Below, one piece after another: positions 1 through 8,227 of a stretch of 18,775 bases of DNA (position 1 is its first letter; each line of letters begins with the position of its first letter). Under the pieces are notes generated by a model that saw nothing but the letters and a program-made list of their open reading frames with translations, did no database searches and was not told the origin of the DNA. Source of the stretch: CAWEHT01 sp963808455 (lineage in GTDB: Bacteria; Chloroflexota; Anaerolineae; CG2-30-64-16); NCBI GenBank assembly GCA_963808455.1, contig CAWEHT010000338.1:1-18775 (forward strand). The letters are read 5' to 3'. The position numbers and the translations under genes are program-made.

Positions 1-354
1 CGAGCCGGAGATCAGCGCAAGGAACGGAATCAACGGCGGATAACTCAGCAATACGGTCGTTGGATCGGGAGGGCGGACGCGCCACGCCAGGACACGCGAC
101 GCATCCCATAGAAGTACCTCGCTGGAAACTATGCCGTGTGCCTGCCATAGCCATCTGCCGGCCCAGGCAAGGGCCGCATAGCTGCCCAGCCAGAACAGGA
201 GTGCCGGCCAGACCCCGGCTTTCCCCCAGCTCACCGCCCTGGTGGCATGGGCGGCGAGGTCGCAGACACGGCAGCAAGGCTTTTTCCGAAAGATGCGGTC
301 TTGGTCCGAAAGGCAAGGTGCTCCGTAATGGAGCCTCCGCCGGTGGCCCGCCAT
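1..354 (-). CDS. Partial small Cys-containing membrane protein, runs off left edge
   Basis: An open frame on the minus strand runs from an ATG at 354 to base 1 with no stop (118 codons visible), so the C-terminus lies outside the window. I do not recognise the family. The first 31 residues are basic and hold four cysteines (C14, C27, C28, C31; CCRVC), which could be a small metal site. Residues about 47-70 (VWPALLFWLGSYAALAWAG) and about 100-118 are hydrophobic, so this is likely an integral membrane protein. No clear ribosome binding site precedes the ATG. A GTG at 234, with AGGG just upstream and directly before the first membrane segment, is an equally reasonable start and would remove the cysteines. 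It follows the GT2 synthase by 60 nt on the same strand, so it is probably part of that polysaccharide operon. The membrane half has high GC at third codon positions, as real genes here do. Confidence 0.5.
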   Translation of the reverse strand, partial: MAGHRRRLHYGAPCLSDQDRIFRKKPCCRVCDLAAHATRAVSWGKAGVWPALLFWLGSYAALAWAGRWLWQAHGIVSSEVLLWDASRVLAWRVRPPDPTTVLLSYPPLIPFLALISGS

Positions 355-414
355 CCGCGGGGCGCGGCGCCGCGCCAGGGCTGGGCGCCGCCATGCCAGT
401 CGGATACCATACGT

Positions 415-2376
415 TCAGCCATGTGCCGGCCCTTGCAGGGGCGTGCCGGCGCCCGCGACGCCGGCTTGGACCAAGGCTTCCGCCATTCCCGCGCGGCGGT
501 TGGTCAACCCGTGCTGCGTCTTCTCCCAGTAGAATGGCTTGCTAAACAGTTGCCACAGGGCCAGGTAGGCCGCGGTGGAATGGAGGAGCCAGTAAAACGG
601 ATTCGTCAACGCATAGGGGGTCAGGCCAAAGAGGCGTCGCCGAAAGACCGCCAGCATGTTGAGATAGATGCCCAGCATGTTACCTACGAGGAAGTTGAAG
701 GCTGCCAGCCACAGCAGCCCGCCCATGAATGGCGCCGCCAGGGAGAGGTGGCCAACCAGCTCCACGACCGCCAGCAACCACATGAGAGGGTTGCTCAAGA
801 ACGCGAGGACCGTGCCTCCCACGAAGAACTGATAGCTGCACCAGTTCTTCAAGCCCAGCGCGCGGTAAGAGGCGTAACGGATGGCGGTTGTGGACCAACC
901 AGGTCTGCATGTAGCCTTTGATCCACCGGCTGCGTTGGCGTATCCAGTTCTTGAGCGCCTTGTTGGCCTCTTCGTACGTTGTCGAACGGATCACGCCGAC
1001 GGTGTAGCCTCGTGCGGAGGCACGTATGCCCAGGTCGGCGTCTTCGGTGACGTTGAAGGGGTCCCAGGCACCCAAATCGCGCAGCAGGTCCAGACGAAAG
1101 TGGTTGCTTGTCCCGCCGAGGGGGATGGGCAGGCGCATGAGGTCCAGCCCAGGCAGCATGAAGTCAAACCAATAACTGTACTCCAGCGTGAACATGCGCG
1201 TCAGATAGTTTTCGGTGCTGTTGAAGTAATTCAGGGCGGCTTGCACGCAAACCTGGTTATCCGGGCCGTCCAGGAACGCACGTAGCGCTTTCTTGAGTTG
1301 GTCCGGCTCCGGGATATCTTCGGCGTCGTAGATGGTCACGTAGGTGCCACGGCAGAAGTTGAGCCCATAGTTGCATGCCTTGGGCTTGGTGCGCGGCAAG
1401 CTCTTCGGCACGTAGATGAAGCGGAAGAAACTGGGGGTGGGCCGCCTTGGCCGCGCGGGATGGTGACCAGGTCGTCTTCTTCCATCAGCAACAACACATC
1501 CAGCTTCTCCGCCGGGTAGTCGAGACGCGATAGTGCCTGCAAGAGTGCTGGCACGACTTCGGGCTCTTTGTACACCGGGACCAGGATGCTGTATAGCGGC
1601 AAGTCGGCATCATCCAGCGGAGCCACATCGGGCTCTTCCGTGGAAGGCCGGCGCTCGAAGCTGCCGACTATGCTCAGGAGCAATTTGTAGGCGATCGCAA
1701 GGAAGTAGAATATGTTGACAGCTGCTATCAGCATCGCAAGCGTGGCCCAGAAGTTCCAGAGCAGCGCCACCACCACGCAGAGCAGGAGTGCTGCCCCGAT
1801 GGCGATCTGCACACCCGTGAACACCTGCGAGGCCGACTCGGCAGGTCGCCGGATGCGGAGGTCATAGACTGCCTTGTAGATCAGCTTGTCGCGGAAGGCG
1901 CTATCCACCAGCCGGGTGACATTGATCTCCGTGCCGGCCAACGCGATCACCTCTGCCGTCGGGACCACCTGCTTGACCAGCTCGCCGATCGCATCGTCGG
2001 TCGGATCGACGGCCAGCACCACCACAAGGTCACCGGTACGCCTGAGAGGGCAGAAGAGGGCGCGCATCATCACGGCAGGGTCAAACTGGCGCACGAAGGA
2101 GGGGTCATAATCGAGATTGTCAGAACCGATCAGGTCGCCGGCGAAAGCGGTTTCCGTGACCTCTGACAGGTTACCGCGGTAACTCTGCTGGCTGAGCATG
2201 CCCAGGCTTCCCAAGATGGCCAGAAGGGGCGTCCGATGCTTCTCGTGGATCGCAAGCGCCTGGTTCGCCTGCTCCGCGGTGATTTCTCCGTTCACGAGGA
2301 GACGGATGATCGTGAGGCGCTCTTCTTCGTGGAGCGTCTCGAGTGAGCTGATGTCAACGTCAAAGAGTGCTTCCAT
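415..2376 (-). CDS. GspE-N domain/GT2 processive glycosyltransferase (exopolysaccharide synthase), frameshifted
   Basis: Membrane family 2 glycosyltransferase of the BcsA/NfrB kind, about 650 residues, likely polymerising a nucleotide-sugar into an exported glycan. Residues about 15-165 resemble the N-terminal domain of type II secretion ATPases (T2SSE_N/MshEN): a helical half with a RTPLLAILGSLGML stretch, then a half reading FCPLRRTGDLVVVLAVDPTDD. Two membrane segments follow (about 188-238). The GT-A domain shows ILVPVYKE, LLLMEEDD, YDAED (DxD-like), TEDADLG and the RQRSRW acceptor-site motif. Several C-terminal membrane helices end near 415. The frame changes at about 1430-1460 (next to a five-G run at 1433-1437, possibly two indels) and at about 867 (one extra base in the codon for Y of RLYRALGLKNW). 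Each time the protein resumes with family motifs intact, so a sequence error is more likely than decay. Start ATG 2376 has GAGGG upstream and lies 26 nt after the BcsB-like gene. The sugar substrate cannot be read from sequence. Confidence 0.85.
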
Positions 2377-2402
2377 GCATGGCCCTCACTTGCCCGGCGG
2401 TT

Positions 2403-4411
2403 TCATGGCTCGGGCGGCAACCGTGCGGCTTGCCCCATGCGGCGATACAACGCGATGGCACCCAGCGCGAGCAGCAAAGCCAGGGGGGGCAAAAGGAGCC
2501 AACGGCCTTTGCTCAGCGCATCTTGCCAGCTCCAGCCTGTTTGGTCGCGCTGTTGCAACGCCCCAGGCCCAAATGCCAGCGCGATGGGCGTGCCTTGCAG
2601 TCCCAGAATCGTGTTGCCGGCCAGCCCATACAGGTGGCTCGGTTCGGTCAAAGCAGAGATCGCGGCATCGAGCTGGTTGGCATCGCCGTCCGGTCCTGCT
2701 TGCAGGACCAGGGTAGGCTCAGGTTGGCTGATATACTGGACAGTTCCTACCGGCTGGTCGGCCCCGCTGCCCACCAACGTGGTCTTGTCGGCGGGGTTGA
2801 GGATCTCGATGCCGCGAGAGAGATCCAGGGCCTTGCCGCTCAGCCCGGGGATGGCGGCGGCCGGGCCGACCAGAATGCGATAAGAGATGGGGGCTGCCAG
2901 TCCAGGATCCTCCCCAAGTTCTGGCAGCAAGGCTGACGGCGCCAGACGGCTCAGCCCCCCCAACAGGCGCGCCGCGGCCAATGCCATGGGCGCGCTGCTG
3001 TCGATGAAGTAGATCCGTCCATTCCCCTGTAGACGAGTCAGGGCTTCCGGCCAGATACCGCGCCAGGGTCCATACTTAGTCCAGGTCAGGTACATGGGTC
3101 CGGGCTTGATCCCGGTGCTCTGGTGACCCAGGTACAAGCCACTCTGCGGCCCGGCAAGGCGCAGGTTGACCTCCAGGTCGTTGTCGCCGCTCAGCGCGAA
3201 AGCAGGAATAGGCAGGGCGAGCGACGCGGCGCAGGGTTTGGAGATCCGTGGCGCCAACCGGCATCCCATTGAGGCTGACGGCCAGCACCCCATTGGGCAG
3301 ATGCGTTGCTGAAGGCAGCACCTGGACGAGGTGCAGGGTGGGGTCAGCAGGCCAGCCGCCGAGCTCAGCCAACGTGAAATGCATGTGACGAATGCTCGCA
3401 CCATCCCCTGCCGTCTGGCTGACCGGCGCGCCCGTCTGCGTGAGCAGCAAACTGTGGACGTCGTTCACTTCTTGCCGCCCGTCCCGGTCTGGCGCGAGAT
3501 CAGCCGTTTGCCGCGGCGCAGATGGCTCTCCTGCCATTGCTCTCACGGCCGCGAGCGCCGCGGGCGTAGCCGGCACGTAGAGTTTGCCATCGATCAATTC
3601 TGCCAACGGCGCCTTGCTCGGGATGACGAAGATCTCGCGCTCCGGTTTCGGCTCATCCTTGGTCGCGTCTTCGCCCAGCACCACATGGGTGGGGCCGTAG
3701 CGATTTTCATATTGTAAGATGCTGAAAAGGTCGATGCTGGCAGTGCTGTGGGCAGGAGAGTCCCATAACCCATGCATGACGATCGTGCCGGCGGGGTAGC
3801 GCAAGAGGGCACGCGCGCTGGCGTCCGGCGGCCTGACATGGTAGGCCAGGTAGCTGGTCGGGCGTATGAAAACCCAATCATTTCCGCCGGCGACGCACAC
3901 GCCGGCAGTCGAACCCGTTGGGCAACCGGCGTCACGAGTTACGAGATTTGCGCTGACATGCACGAGAAAAGTGTGATCTCGTTCGAGCGCGATCGGAAGA
4001 GTGGATGTAATGGTCGCGCTCAACCCGCGGAACGTCTCGCTGGCCCCGCCCAGGACGGAAACGGTGACGGCAGACCGCGCCTGCAACGCCGGCGAAGCCT
4101 CGAAGGAGAGTTTCAGTTCGCCTGGTGGGACCGCTTCGGCCGGCAACGCAACGGTCAGCGTCAGCTCACTGAGCGGGCCGGTCAGCGCGATGCCGACTGG
4201 ATAACCCACGTCGCCAAGAGACAGCTGGCCTTCAAATGAGCCCGGCACGTGACGCGAGAGCGTTGTGACGGACCCCCCCGGCGGCGTTGCGACCTGGATC
4301 GGGCTCCAGTCAGTCGACGGCGGGTTAGCCACACCCCCAGGAGCCCCCAAGAGCAAGAGAGCTGCCAGGCATGTTGCCGCGCACCCCGACGGCTGTCCTC
4401 CTCCCGCTCAC
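2403..4411 (-). CDS. BcsB-like exported, membrane-anchored polysaccharide synthase partner, frameshifted
   Basis: About 670 residues with the layout of cellulose synthase subunit B: an N-terminal export signal, a long extracytoplasmic part rich in beta-strand-like segments (for example HFTLAELGG, VLAVSLNGMPVG, DLEVNLRL) and a C-terminal anchor (WLLLPPLALLLALGAIALYRR) near 2440-2510. In BcsA/BcsB systems this subunit guides the nascent polymer outside the membrane, and its position directly upstream of the GT2 synthase supports that role. Overall similarity to true BcsB is weak, so cellulose is not implied. Start: GTG 4411 is preceded by GGAGAC with good spacing, but that frame stops early. 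Removing one base from the C-run at 4384-4387 joins it to a hydrophobic signal segment (CLAALLLLGAPGGVA) and the long frame. Taken literally, the long frame could begin only at TTG 4356, which would truncate the signal. A second frame change lies at about 3215-3240, before PIPAFALSGDNDLEV. Both look like indels. Confidence 0.72.
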
Positions 4412-4512
4412 CTTTGTCTCCAATCCGTCCTGAACCGTCTGGCCGTCGATTCATGGCCTGGTCATACTATTTTGTACCAGACTTGTTCTAATTTGCCAAG
4501 GGAGACAAAGGT
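4410..4512. repeat. 12-bp inverted repeat (GGAGACAAAGGT) with 79-nt spacer
   Basis: GGAGACAAAGGT occurs on the plus strand at 4501-4512 and identically on the minus strand at 4421-4410. The minus-strand copy is the ribosome binding site and start region of the BcsB-like gene, where GGAG is the Shine-Dalgarno and GTG begins at 4411. The pair is perfect over 12 bp with no extension on either side. It could be a long-loop RNA hairpin hiding the start of the BcsB-like gene, an operator pair, or chance. Confidence 0.45.
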
Positions 4513-4648
4513 CCCGGCGTAGAAGCAGCCATCGCCTGGACGGCCTTTCGGGGCCCGCTACATGCGTGAGCTGTCACCGGGCTCCATGCGCACCAGGGCG
4601 GGTGCGCTCTTTCCCGGAAGGGAAGCAGAGTGTACCCGGCGAGCCGGT

Positions 4649-4677
4649 TTGCCGTCCCGGACGAATTGGCTGATAAT
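4649..4677 (+). promoter_or_regulatory. Candidate promoter for the mttB homologue
   Basis: TTGCCG at 4649-4654 (-35-like, 4 of 6) is 17 nt from GATAAT at 4672-4677 (-10-like, 5 of 6), followed by GG as at the TATAATGGG boxes near 8.1 kb. It would give a leader of roughly 105 nt before the ATG at 4792. This is a consensus match only. Confidence 0.45.
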
Positions 4678-4775
4678 GGCAGGTGTTGGCGCGCCACCAC
4701 GAGCCCATCGTAGCGCCAAGACCCCGCGCCGCGCGTTCCCTGCAGCGTCTTGCGTCTCTTGCGGGTCATTTTATC

Positions 4776-4781
4776 AGGAGG
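4776..4781 (+). promoter_or_regulatory. Ribosome binding site AGGAGG deciding the mttB start
   Basis: A perfect AGGAGG sits 10 nt before ATG 4792. It selects this start over the in-frame upstream codon at 4750, which has no comparable site. Confidence 0.75.
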
Positions 4782-4791
4782 TTTTTACGCC

Positions 4792-6278
4792 ATGCCCAGG
4801 TCGCGCTCAGCAGCGTCCCACGACCCCAGTGCCGTTCCTTCGTTCACCATTCGCAGCCTAACCGATCCGCAGATCGACCGCTTACACCAGGCCAGCCTCG
4901 ACATTTTGGAACATGCCGGTGTCCGTTTCCATGCCGAGGATGCCGTGGAGGCGCTCAGGCGAGCCGGGGCATCCGTGTCAGAAAGCAACCTGGTTCGTAT
5001 TCCGGCTCATCTGGTGGAATGGGCGCTGCGGGTCGCTCCGAAGAACATCATCATCTACGATCGCGATGGCAGGCGAGCTGCCTCGCTCGGAGGCCGTAGA
5101 TGTTACTACAGCGTGGGATCAGATTGTGCCTCAATCTACGATCTCCAAACCGGCCTGCGACGCAAGGCCCAGCTGCACGACGTGGTATGTGGCGCTCGGC
5201 TGGTTGACGCGCTTCGCAACATCGACTTCGTGATGTCCATGTTCCTGCCCTCGGATGCACCGTCGCTGACGTACGAAGCCTACCAGATGGAAATCATGCT
5301 AAGCGAGTGCCGGAAGCCGGTAATATTTGTCGGCCTGACGCCTGCCAGCACGAAGTTTGCCCTCGACATGGCAGCCGCGGTGGCTGGAGGAATGCAGGAA
5401 CTGGCGCGCCGTCCCTTCGTGATCAACTACGTAAATCCTGCCTCGGCATTCCAGTTCGAACGCGGAAGCGGCGTCGAGGCTGATCTACGCCGCCGAGCGC
5501 AACATTCCGTCCATCTCGGTGTCGGCCGGCGGGCGAGGCATGAACTTGCCGATCACGCGGGCAGGTGCCCTGGCAGCGGGAAACGCCGGCCAGTTGGCCG
5601 GGTTGGTGCTGTCGCAAGTCGTGCGGGAGGGATCGCCCTTCATTCGGGGCGGTGGCGGGGTTGGTGGGATCAATATGCGCACCCTGACCAGCTCCTATGG
5701 CCGGCCGGATGGGCTCCAGGGCTGGGACCTGGCGCATTTCTATGGGCTGCCCCTCTTCGGCACGGGCGGCTGCAGCGATGCCAAGCTCTTCGACGCGCAG
5801 GCTGCTGCCGAGGCCGCGCTCTCGCTCTTCGGCAACACCATTTCTGGGGCCAACCTGATTCACGACATCGGCTATCTTGACTTTGCGATGACGGGCTCGC
5901 TGGAGCTTGTCGCCTACTGCGACGAGCTCATCGGATGGCTGAAAGAGTACCTGCGCGAGTTGGAGATCACAGAAGAGGGATTGGCTTTGGACCTGGTCGA
6001 AAAGGTCGCGCCCGACGGCAACTTTCTCGAAACCGAGCACACGCTGCGCCACCTCCGCGATGACCCATGGGAGCTGGGCCTGGCGGATCGACGCAACTAC
6101 GATGCCTGGGCTGCCGCAGGGGCCACGACCTTGCAGCAGCGCGCCAGCCAGAAAGTGCCGCGAAATCCTGGAAACTCATCGCCCCGACCCCCTGCCTGGA
6201 CACGTCTCGGCAGAGATCCGGGCCATCCGAGACCGGGCAGATGCCGAAGCCGAGGCCGGCAGCGGCATAGCCCAATAG
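4792..6278 (+). CDS. MttB/trimethylamine methyltransferase-family protein (non-pyrrolysine), frameshifted
   Basis: Member of the MttB superfamily (Pfam MTTB), about 495 residues, the usual length. These enzymes move a methyl group from a quaternary or tertiary amine to a corrinoid protein; members without pyrrolysine act on glycine betaine, proline betaine, carnitine and similar compounds. Visible family stretches are RIPAHLVEWALRVAPKNI, YYSVGSDCASIYDLQTG, the NPASAFQFER region, GGVGGINMRTL, GTGGCSDAKLFDAQAAAEAA and the C-terminal NYDAWAAAGATTLQQRA. There is no in-frame amber codon in the region where methanogen MttB carries pyrrolysine, so the TMA-specific type is excluded. The frame changes at about 5461-5467 (resuming at ASRLIYAAERNIPSISVSA) and at the CC of 6158-6159 (resuming at REILETHRPDPLPGHVSAE), both single-base. 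No corrinoid protein or MtgA-like partner is in the window. It converges on the ProR-superfamily gene with 11 nt between stops. The substrate is unknown. Confidence 0.87.
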
Positions 6279-6289
6279 CGTGCCGTTAC

Positions 6290-7344
6290 CTACCAGAGAT
6301 CCCCGACCGTGAAACCCGCCGGGAAGGGGTCTTCAGGATCTACGAGGTAGGTAGCCATGCCCGTGATCCACGCCTGGCCGGTGATCGTCGGGATGACAGC
6401 GTCGTATTGCCCCACGCGCGTCTGGCCGATCAACCGCCCCGTGAAGATCGTGCCGAGGATGCCCTCGTGACGGAAATCCTCGCCGAGTTTCAGCCGGCCG
6501 CGCGCGTGCAAGGTGGCCATTTTGGCGCAAGTCCCTGTGCCGCAAGGCGAGCGATCGATGACACCCGTCCAGGTCGCCGGACGGTCCCAATCGAGCTTGC
6601 CGGTGGAGACCGTCACGGCGTTCTTGCAGTCGGCACCCGGCTGGTCCGCGGGCCCTGAAAGCTCGGCGATGCTGATGCCGTGGAAGCCAGGCTGCTCAGG
6701 GTGGGATACCGGCAACTGCTCTGCCGCTGCGGCTTTGATCATCTCGCTGATGCGCACGATATCGCGGCCCTCATCGGGCGTGAGGCGCAGCCCGAAGCGT
6801 GTCGCGTCGGCGATCACGTAGAACATCCCGCCCCAGGCCACATCCACCGTGACGCTGCCCAGGTGCGGGACCTCGACAACGGCGTCCAGGTACGCGGCGA
6901 AGGCGGGGACGTTCTCGAAGAGTCACGCTCGTGCACTTTGCCGTTCGTGCATGCGGCGCGCACGTGGATCAAGCCGGCCGGTGCCTCCAGGGTCAGCTCG
7001 GTCAACGGCTCCTGCATGGGCAGCATGCCCGTCTCCAGCAGCACCGTGGTCACGCAGATGGTGTTGGTGCCTGACATGCCCGGGTACTCGACCTGCTCCA
7101 TGATGACGTAGCCGGCGTCGGCGGTGGGCTGCGTGGGCGGCAGGATCAGGTTGCAGCACGAGGCCGGATAGCCGCGGGGCTCGCGGAGCATCAGCTTGCG
7201 CAGGTCGTCGCCGTGCTGCTGCAAATGGCACATCTTCTCGAACATCGTGTTGCCGGGAACATCCAGCACGCCGCCCACGATGACGCGCCCCGGCTCGCCG
7301 CAGGCGTGCGCATCCACTGCCTGAATCGCTCTTGCAAGACGCAT
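6290..7344 (-). CDS. Proline racemase superfamily enzyme (hydroxyproline epimerase/dehydratase type, Ser/Cys), frameshifted
   Basis: About 350 residues of the proline racemase superfamily (ProR, 4-hydroxyproline 2-epimerase, trans-3-hydroxyproline dehydratase). ACGEPGRVIVGG lies near residues 14-25. The first catalytic position reads YPGMSGTNTIC with Ser91 where classic racemases have Cys (MCGHG). The second reads DRSPCGTGTCAK with Cys at about residue 267 (codon at 6544-6542). A Ser/Cys pair argues against a plain proline racemase and for a hydroxyproline-active relative, but which one cannot be settled here. Start ATG 7344 is chosen for GGAGG at 7353-7349; the frame stays open upstream to 7383, overlapping the MT-A70 stop, without a better site. 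The frame changes at about 6917-6925, after ACTNGKV, and resumes at FENVPAFAAYLDAVVEVPHLGS. It is probably cotranscribed with the MT-A70 gene 11 nt upstream. It is a cytoplasmic enzyme of amino-acid catabolism. Confidence 0.85.
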
Positions 7345-7355
7345 CGTTCCTCCCA

Positions 7356-8003
7356 TTACTCCTGATCGCCATCCGGGATGCACACACCGGATTCGGCGGA
7401 GGGCTCGAGGCCCGGCCGTGGCACTGCCGTGGCCGTGTAGGCGCTTTTGCGCGGCTCATAGTCCTCCGCTTCGTCGCCCCAGCAAGCCCAGCCAGGACGC
7501 TGGACGCGGCAGAACAGCTTGAGGTATGGGCCGGGACTGCATTGCTCGATGACGTCGTAAAGCTGGTCGGGCTTCCGGGAGTGCTCACGCTTGCGGCTAA
7601 GGATGACGTTCGGCAGGCTGCGCGCCGGGCTCAGCGTGCGGAGGTGGCCCTTGACGCCGAAGAGCACCAGCTCCGTCACGTTGCGGAAATAGAAGCCCAC
7701 GCCGCGCCTGTCGGGCCCGCCGTCTGCACGCACCTTGTACCACACAAGGTTGGTCTTGTAAGTGAAGCCCCACGCGGCCATCACCCGCAGCCCTCGCGCC
7801 AGCAGGGTGTTCGGCACCCACAGGTAGAGATGGGCCTTGGGGGCAGCCAGCTTGCCGACAGGGAGCCCCATGATTTCGTCGTTGGTCATGGTGCGGTAAC
7901 GGTAGAGCCGCTTGTGCTCAGGGGCGACTTTGCCTGTCCGATTCTCGAACAGCCAGGGCGGGTCCGCCAGGACGGTGCCATACTGGCCAGATGGTAGTTC
8001 CAT
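7356..8003 (-). CDS. MT-A70 family N6-adenine DNA methyltransferase
   Basis: Intact 215-residue protein. It carries the catalytic DPPW motif at residues 14-17 (TVLADPPWLFENRTG), and further on LYLWVPNTLLARGL, KTNLVWYKV, GVGFYFRNVTELVLFG, RKREHSRKPDQLYDVIE and SPGPYLKLF, the pattern of bacterial and phage MT-A70 adenine-N6 methyltransferases. It is expected to use SAM to methylate adenine in DNA; the target motif cannot be predicted. No restriction endonuclease, specificity subunit or phage gene is adjacent, so it appears to be an orphan methyltransferase. Start ATG 8003 fits the family N-terminus (DPPW close to the start), although the ribosome binding site is weak. A TATAAT on the minus strand at 8095-8090 is a plausible promoter. 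It lies head-to-head with glgX and 11 nt upstream of the ProR-superfamily gene. Confidence 0.88.
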   Translation of the reverse strand: MELPSGQYGTVLADPPWLFENRTGKVAPEHKRLYRYRTMTNDEIMGLPVGKLAAPKAHLYLWVPNTLLARGLRVMAAWGFTYKTNLVWYKVRADGGPDRRGVGFYFRNVTELVLFGVKGHLRTLSPARSLPNVILSRKREHSRKPDQLYDVIEQCSPGPYLKLFCRVQRPGWACWGDEAEDYEPRKSAYTATAVPRPGLEPSAESGVCIPDGDQE

Positions 8004-8089
8004 GGAACACGTTCTCTTGGTGAATGCATGACCGAGAAAGTCCCCGAATAGCTCCTACGGCGGCGCTGGGCGCGCGATACCGTATTCCC

Positions 8090-8095
8090 ATTATA
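8090..8095 (-). promoter_or_regulatory. Minus-strand -10 box TATAAT for MT-A70/ProR genes
   Basis: On the minus strand the sequence reads GCGTATAATGGGAA, a perfect -10 consensus 87 nt before ATG 8003. No good -35 is seen at 16-18 nt; TTGGCC is present at a 19-nt spacing. It shares GTATAATGGG with the plus-strand box near 8174. Confidence 0.45.
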
Positions 8096-8173
8096 CGCCC
8101 AGCGCGTCGCATGCGGCCAACGGGCCAGCTGGCGTGCCGGCCCGCGCTCACGCCGTGTTTTTACGGGGTCGTG

Positions 8174-8179
8174 TATAAT
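8174..8179 (+). promoter_or_regulatory. Plus-strand -10 box TATAAT for glgX
   Basis: The plus strand reads GTGTATAATGGGGC, a perfect TATAAT 48 nt before the GTG start of glgX. No clear -35 hexamer is visible. Confidence 0.5.
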
Positions 8180-8217
8180 GGGGCACGTTGTGCTTGCGAA
8201 TTCCGCGTAGCGGGACA

Positions 8218-8223
8218 AGGAGG
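8218..8223 (+). promoter_or_regulatory. Ribosome binding site deciding the glgX start
   Basis: AGGAGG at 8218-8223 lies 4 nt before GTG 8228. It favours this start over more upstream in-frame codons, and the N-terminus then matches GlgX length. Confidence 0.65.
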
Positions 8224-8227
8224 TCCA

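Larger units (their letters stand above)
4412..4791. other. 380-bp divergent intergenic region between BcsB-like gene and mttB homologue
   Basis: No convincing coding frame is visible; the short frames crossing it lack ribosome binding sites and family features. It must hold the promoter of the minus-strand polysaccharide genes. The best minus-strand match is a weak TAGTAT near 4463-4468 in a locally AT-richer stretch (4460-4495), which I do not trust as a defined site. It also contains the plus-strand promoter at 4649-4677 and the inverted repeat at 4410-4512. Confidence 0.6.
8004..8227. other. Divergent intergenic region between MT-A70 gene and glgX
   Basis: 224 bp without a convincing gene. 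The glgX frame stays open back to 8024, but the strong AGGAGG before GTG 8228 and the promoter at 8174-8179 make the upstream part untranslated. It contains two oppositely oriented, perfect TATAAT boxes. Confidence 0.6.

Noticed and set aside
247..921. 224-residue plus-strand open frame
   Set aside because: It is antisense to the GT2 synthase and the left-edge membrane frame, has low-complexity composition and no recognisable domain; it is a shadow of GC-rich coding DNA.
4182..4454. 90-residue minus-strand frame at the start of the BcsB-like gene
   Set aside because: Arg/Ser-rich and out of frame with the real protein. The GTG at 4411 with GGAGAC plus one indel explains the region better.
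5423..6052. 209-residue minus-strand open frame
   Set aside because: Antisense to the MttB homologue. The plus-strand frames carry the conserved family blocks.
4792..6278. Possible pyrrolysine-containing trimethylamine methyltransferase
   Set aside because: No in-frame TAG is found in the expected region once the two indels are bridged, so it belongs to the non-pyrrolysine MttB relatives.
7356..8003. Part of a restriction-modification or defence island
   Set aside because: The neighbours are metabolic (epimerase, GlgX). No nuclease, helicase, integrase or repeat accompanies the methyltransferase within the window.
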